43,604 nt of DNA. It comes from an uncultured Porphyromonadaceae bacterium. Its GTDB lineage: Bacteria > Bacteroidota > Bacteroidia > Bacteroidales > Muribaculaceae. The translations under genes and the position numbers were made by a program. This document shows, piece after piece, positions 41,154-43,604 of the stretch; the stretch's first letter is position 1, and each line of letters begins with the position of its first letter. The stretch spans positions 1 through 43,604 of the forward strand of contig CALKRW010000060.1 of NCBI GenBank assembly GCA_937989585.1, read 5' to 3'. The notes below the pieces were generated by a model. That model searched no databases. It was not told the origin of the DNA and worked only from the letters and a program-made list of their open reading frames with translations.

Positions 41154-43232
41154 ATGAAACTCATAATCACCTCTCTTTCAGTCATGTCCTGCGTGTCAGG
41201 CGCAATGGCTCAGTCCGAGCCCACAGATACTGTTCCCGCACAGGAGTTGCAGGAAATTGTTATTGAGGCCCCGAAAGTAATCCGTAAAGCCGATATGGAT
41301 GTATATCACCCGTCGAAAAGCGCGGTTGAGCATTCCAAAAACGGTCTGCAACTTCTCAATAACCTGATGATTCCAACGCTGAGCGTCAGCGATGCCCTCG
41401 GAACAGTTCAGGCAGCCGGGCAATCGGTACAGGTTCGTATCAATGGCCGTGAGTCGTCTATCGAACAGGTCCGCACGCTGTTGCCTGAGACAATCAAGCG
41501 TGTCGAGTGGATTGATAATCCTGGATTGCGCTACGGCGGTGCCAACTATGTGCTGAACTTCATTGTGTCGAATCCTACTGTCGGAGGTTCGCTGATGTCC
41601 ATGGCACGTCCGGCATTAAATCAGGCATGGGGATTCTACATGGCCGACGCGAAATTCAACACCGGTCGTTCGCAATGGGAGGTCGGCGGTAATTTCAAAC
41701 TTACCAACAAGATTAAAACTCACCGCGACTACACCGAGACGTTTAACTATCCTGACGGGACATCGCTTACACGAAATGAAATTTCGCGCGGAGGCTCGCT
41801 TGATAATACTATGTCCAATGCATGGGCGTCATACAGTTACATTAAGCCTGACACGACAGTATTCATGGCGGAATTCAGCTTGAATCAGAATATCACGGAT
41901 AAATGGCGATACAACGGGCTGATGAGGCTTAGCGACGGTTCGGATGATATTCTGCTGACCGATTTACACGGCAGTAAAGGAGGGACTCCGTCGCTATCGC
42001 TCTATCTGCAGCAGACTCTTCCGCGAAAGCAGATGCTCGTAGTGAACGTCAGCAGTTCGTTCTATTTTGGACGTTCCTTCTCCGACTACATCGAGCAGAT
42101 TCCTGATGCGCGAAAATATCTTACGGACATTCATACCTCGATCAAAGACCGCAATCAGGTCTATGCAATCGAGGGCGATTATATAAAGAACTGGAACAGC
42201 GGACGCTTTACGGCCGGCGTGTCTTATACAGCCAACCGTAACCGGTCGAGGTACGAAAATCTCGACGGCGAGGTTTTCCATCAGCGACAGGATAAGGTCT
42301 ACCTATACGCAGAGTATTTTCGCCGTTTTGGCAAATGGACAGCGACCGCCGGTATGGGTGTGCAGTACACGGATTTCCTTTTCAAGGAGTCGGACAAGGG
42401 CACCCACACCTGGAGTCCGCGTCCGCAGGCTACGATTACATATTCTTTGAATCAGAACCATAACTTCAGGCTTAACTTCACTTCATGGCAGTCAACACCT
42501 TCACTGGCGGAGACCAATGTCGTGCCCCAGCAACTTGACGGTTTCCAGTGGCGTGTCGGCAATCAGAACCTTAAGACGGCCAATTCCTACATGCTTACTT
42601 TCCGTTATGGATTCAATATGCCTCGTGTCAGCGGTTCGTTCGGAGTTCGGGCCTTTACTTCACCGAATGCAATTACTCCGATTATGTTTTGGAATGACGA
42701 CCGCCTGATTACTTCATACGAGAATAGCCGGGGTCTGCAGAACCTGTCGTTTTTTCTTGCCCCGCAGATCGAAATTATCCCCGAATGGCTGATGGCAAGT
42801 GGATATGTGCAGTTCCGTATGGAGCGAATGCGCGGTGCCGGCTATAAGCATCACAACAACGCATGGAGCGGGAATGCCGAAATCCAACTCATGCACTGGG
42901 GTTTCGTGCTGTCCGGTCAGTATGTTCGTGCGCAACGTGACCTTTGGGGAGAGAAAATATCCTGGGGAGAGAGTCTCAACATTATCGATCTGAGTTATAA
43001 CTGGAAATCATGGCAGTTTGGCTCTGGCATCATCATGCCGTTCGGCAAATATGACCAGGGAAGCAAATCACTCAGCAAATGGAACCGAAACGAACAGCAT
43101 ATGCGGCTCGACATGCGCATGCCGTACATTTCAGTTTCCTATAACCTTCAATGGGGCAGGCAGAAACGCGGCGCAGATAAACTTATTGACATCGACGCCA
43201 GCGCCGACCGTTCGACCGCAGGCGGCAGATAA
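41154..43232 (+). CDS. Outer-membrane beta-barrel receptor, TonB-dependent-receptor-like
   Basis: A 692-residue outer-membrane protein with signal peptide MKLIITSLSVMSCVSGAMAQ. There is no carboxypeptidase-regulatory domain; a plug-like domain (about 30-145) begins ELQEIVIEAPKVIRKADMD and continues through QVRINGRES and ETIKRVEWIDNPGLRYGG, typical of the OMP_b-brl family. The remaining ~550 residues alternate strands and turns as in a 22-stranded barrel (YSYIKPDTTVFMAEFSLNQN). After the last strand (VSYNLQWGR) a hydrophilic tail of ~20 residues follows instead of a terminal aromatic. It stands alone between two terminators. The ligand is unknown. Confidence 0.85.
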   Translation: MKLIITSLSVMSCVSGAMAQSEPTDTVPAQELQEIVIEAPKVIRKADMDVYHPSKSAVEHSKNGLQLLNNLMIPTLSVSDALGTVQAAGQSVQVRINGRESSIEQVRTLLPETIKRVEWIDNPGLRYGGANYVLNFIVSNPTVGGSLMSMARPALNQAWGFYMADAKFNTGRSQWEVGGNFKLTNKIKTHRDYTETFNYPDGTSLTRNEISRGGSLDNTMSNAWASYSYIKPDTTVFMAEFSLNQNITDKWRYNGLMRLSDGSDDILLTDLHGSKGGTPSLSLYLQQTLPRKQMLVVNVSSSFYFGRSFSDYIEQIPDARKYLTDIHTSIKDRNQVYAIEGDYIKNWNSGRFTAGVSYTANRNRSRYENLDGEVFHQRQDKVYLYAEYFRRFGKWTATAGMGVQYTDFLFKESDKGTHTWSPRPQATITYSLNQNHNFRLNFTSWQSTPSLAETNVVPQQLDGFQWRVGNQNLKTANSYMLTFRYGFNMPRVSGSFGVRAFTSPNAITPIMFWNDDRLITSYENSRGLQNLSFFLAPQIEIIPEWLMASGYVQFRMERMRGAGYKHHNNAWSGNAEIQLMHWGFVLSGQYVRAQRDLWGEKISWGESLNIIDLSYNWKSWQFGSGIIMPFGKYDQGSKSLSKWNRNEQHMRLDMRMPYISVSYNLQWGRQKRGADKLIDIDASADRSTAGGR

Positions 43233-43312
43233 AGACTCATTATCGCAACTAATCGAATTGAATGCCCATGTTTACTTATGGCAAATATCTCTTGTAGTGC
43301 CTGAAGGGTATA

Positions 43313-43358
43313 AAAGCACATCGGCCATGACTTGAAAAAGTCATGGCCGATGTGCTTT
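43313..43358. terminator. Long GAAA-loop hairpin between convergent genes
   Basis: A perfect 21-base stem (43313-43333 with 43338-43358) closed by a GAAA tetraloop, 80 bases after the receptor gene and 115 bases past the stop of the opposing gene. Symmetric position and the short A/T runs at its edges (TAAAA, CTTT) suggest a bidirectional terminator. Confidence 0.75.
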
Positions 43359-43473
43359 GCTGTTAATTGTTATTATATCAAAGTTATAGCAATAATAAGA
43401 TTATGCGGCCTTTGGTTTGGCCGATGATGTAATGTCAGTTTAATGTATTCAGACTTTATTTGATATCTGGTAA

Positions 43474-43604
43474 TTAGCCGAAGCGTTTCTGGGCTTCGTG
43501 GTAGGAGTCGAGGGAGCCGATGTCGAAACGGCCGGCTGGCATGGGCCATGCGTGGAGGGTGCTTGTCTCGGCAAGGTAGTGGGCAAGGTTGCCGGGGGCG
43601 TCGA
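43474..43604 (-). CDS. Sugar-phosphate nucleotidyltransferase (3' fragment)
   Basis: The last 43 codons of a gene that enters from the right edge; the stop is TAA at 43476-43474. The visible C terminus reads ...LAHYLAETSTLHAWPMP, then AGRFDIGSLDSYHEAQKRFG. The F-D-I-G-S/T-x-x-S-Y-x-E-A pattern is the closing motif of NTP_transferase proteins that make NDP-sugars. Which sugar is made cannot be decided from this piece. Confidence 0.7.
   Translation of the reverse strand, partial: DAPGNLAHYLAETSTLHAWPMPAGRFDIGSLDSYHEAQKRFG

Noticed and set aside
1..43604. CRISPR arrays, tRNA/rRNA genes, insertion sequences
   Set aside because: No regularly spaced repeats, cloverleaf-like sequences, rRNA stretches or transposase-like proteins were seen in any part of the window.

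Overview
The window looks like a chromosomal segment of a gut Bacteroidales bacterium, most likely of the Muribaculaceae/Bacteroidaceae type. The reasons are the Bacteroidota promoter form (TTTG, about 20 bases, TAnnTTTG) before many genes, the ECF sigma/anti-sigma/outer-membrane operon, the family of secreted glycoside hydrolases, and the short Bacteroidales-type housekeeping proteins. This is inferred from gene content; no 16S rRNA or other taxonomic marker RNA is present, and I found no tRNA, rRNA, IS element or CRISPR array.

Layout. (1) 1-3500, minus strand: an ECF sigma factor, a one-helix putative anti-sigma protein, a small exported protein, two paralogous outer-membrane barrel proteins and the start of a carboxypeptidase-regulatory-domain outer-membrane protein, all closely spaced behind an ECF-type promoter. 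(2) 3594-13430, minus strand: a polymorphic-toxin (Rhs/YD-repeat) locus. It holds an exported protein with a sorting-tail-like C terminus, a main rhs gene split by a frameshift, two paralogous exported proteins (putative immunity), a second 'orphan' rhs module that repeats the last ~290 core residues of the main gene and carries a different toxin tip, two more paralogous exported proteins, and a small exported protein gene with its own frameshift. Both toxin tips have a JAMM-like metal motif with the same spacing. (3) 13609-14975, minus: rnz-tadA. (4) 15197-21180, plus: cytidine deaminase, topoisomerase IV subunit B, coaD, an S41 processing protease, a BadF-type sugar kinase and a tailless SSB. 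(5) 21582-23141, minus: queuosine precursor transporter and nitroreductase. (6) 23320-35361, plus: secreted GH31, GH2, GH3, alpha/beta-hydrolase and GH95 enzymes, with a HAD phosphatase on the opposite strand. Together these could strip fucose, galactose, xylose and glucose from xyloglucan-like oligosaccharides; no SusC/SusD pair is in view. (7) 35575-43232, plus: an FMN-dependent nitronate monooxygenase/FabK-like enzyme, a two-component system, a phosphate permease with a PhoU-like tail, and an outer-membrane barrel receptor. A sugar nucleotidyltransferase fragment closes the window on the minus strand.

The most interesting part is the Rhs locus: a main toxin and a displaced spare toxin module, each with its own pair of exported cognate proteins, arranged so that recombination between ~0.83-0.87 kb repeats would swap the toxin tip. 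Two single-base frameshifts in this operon are either real decay/phase events or assembly errors; reads are needed to tell.
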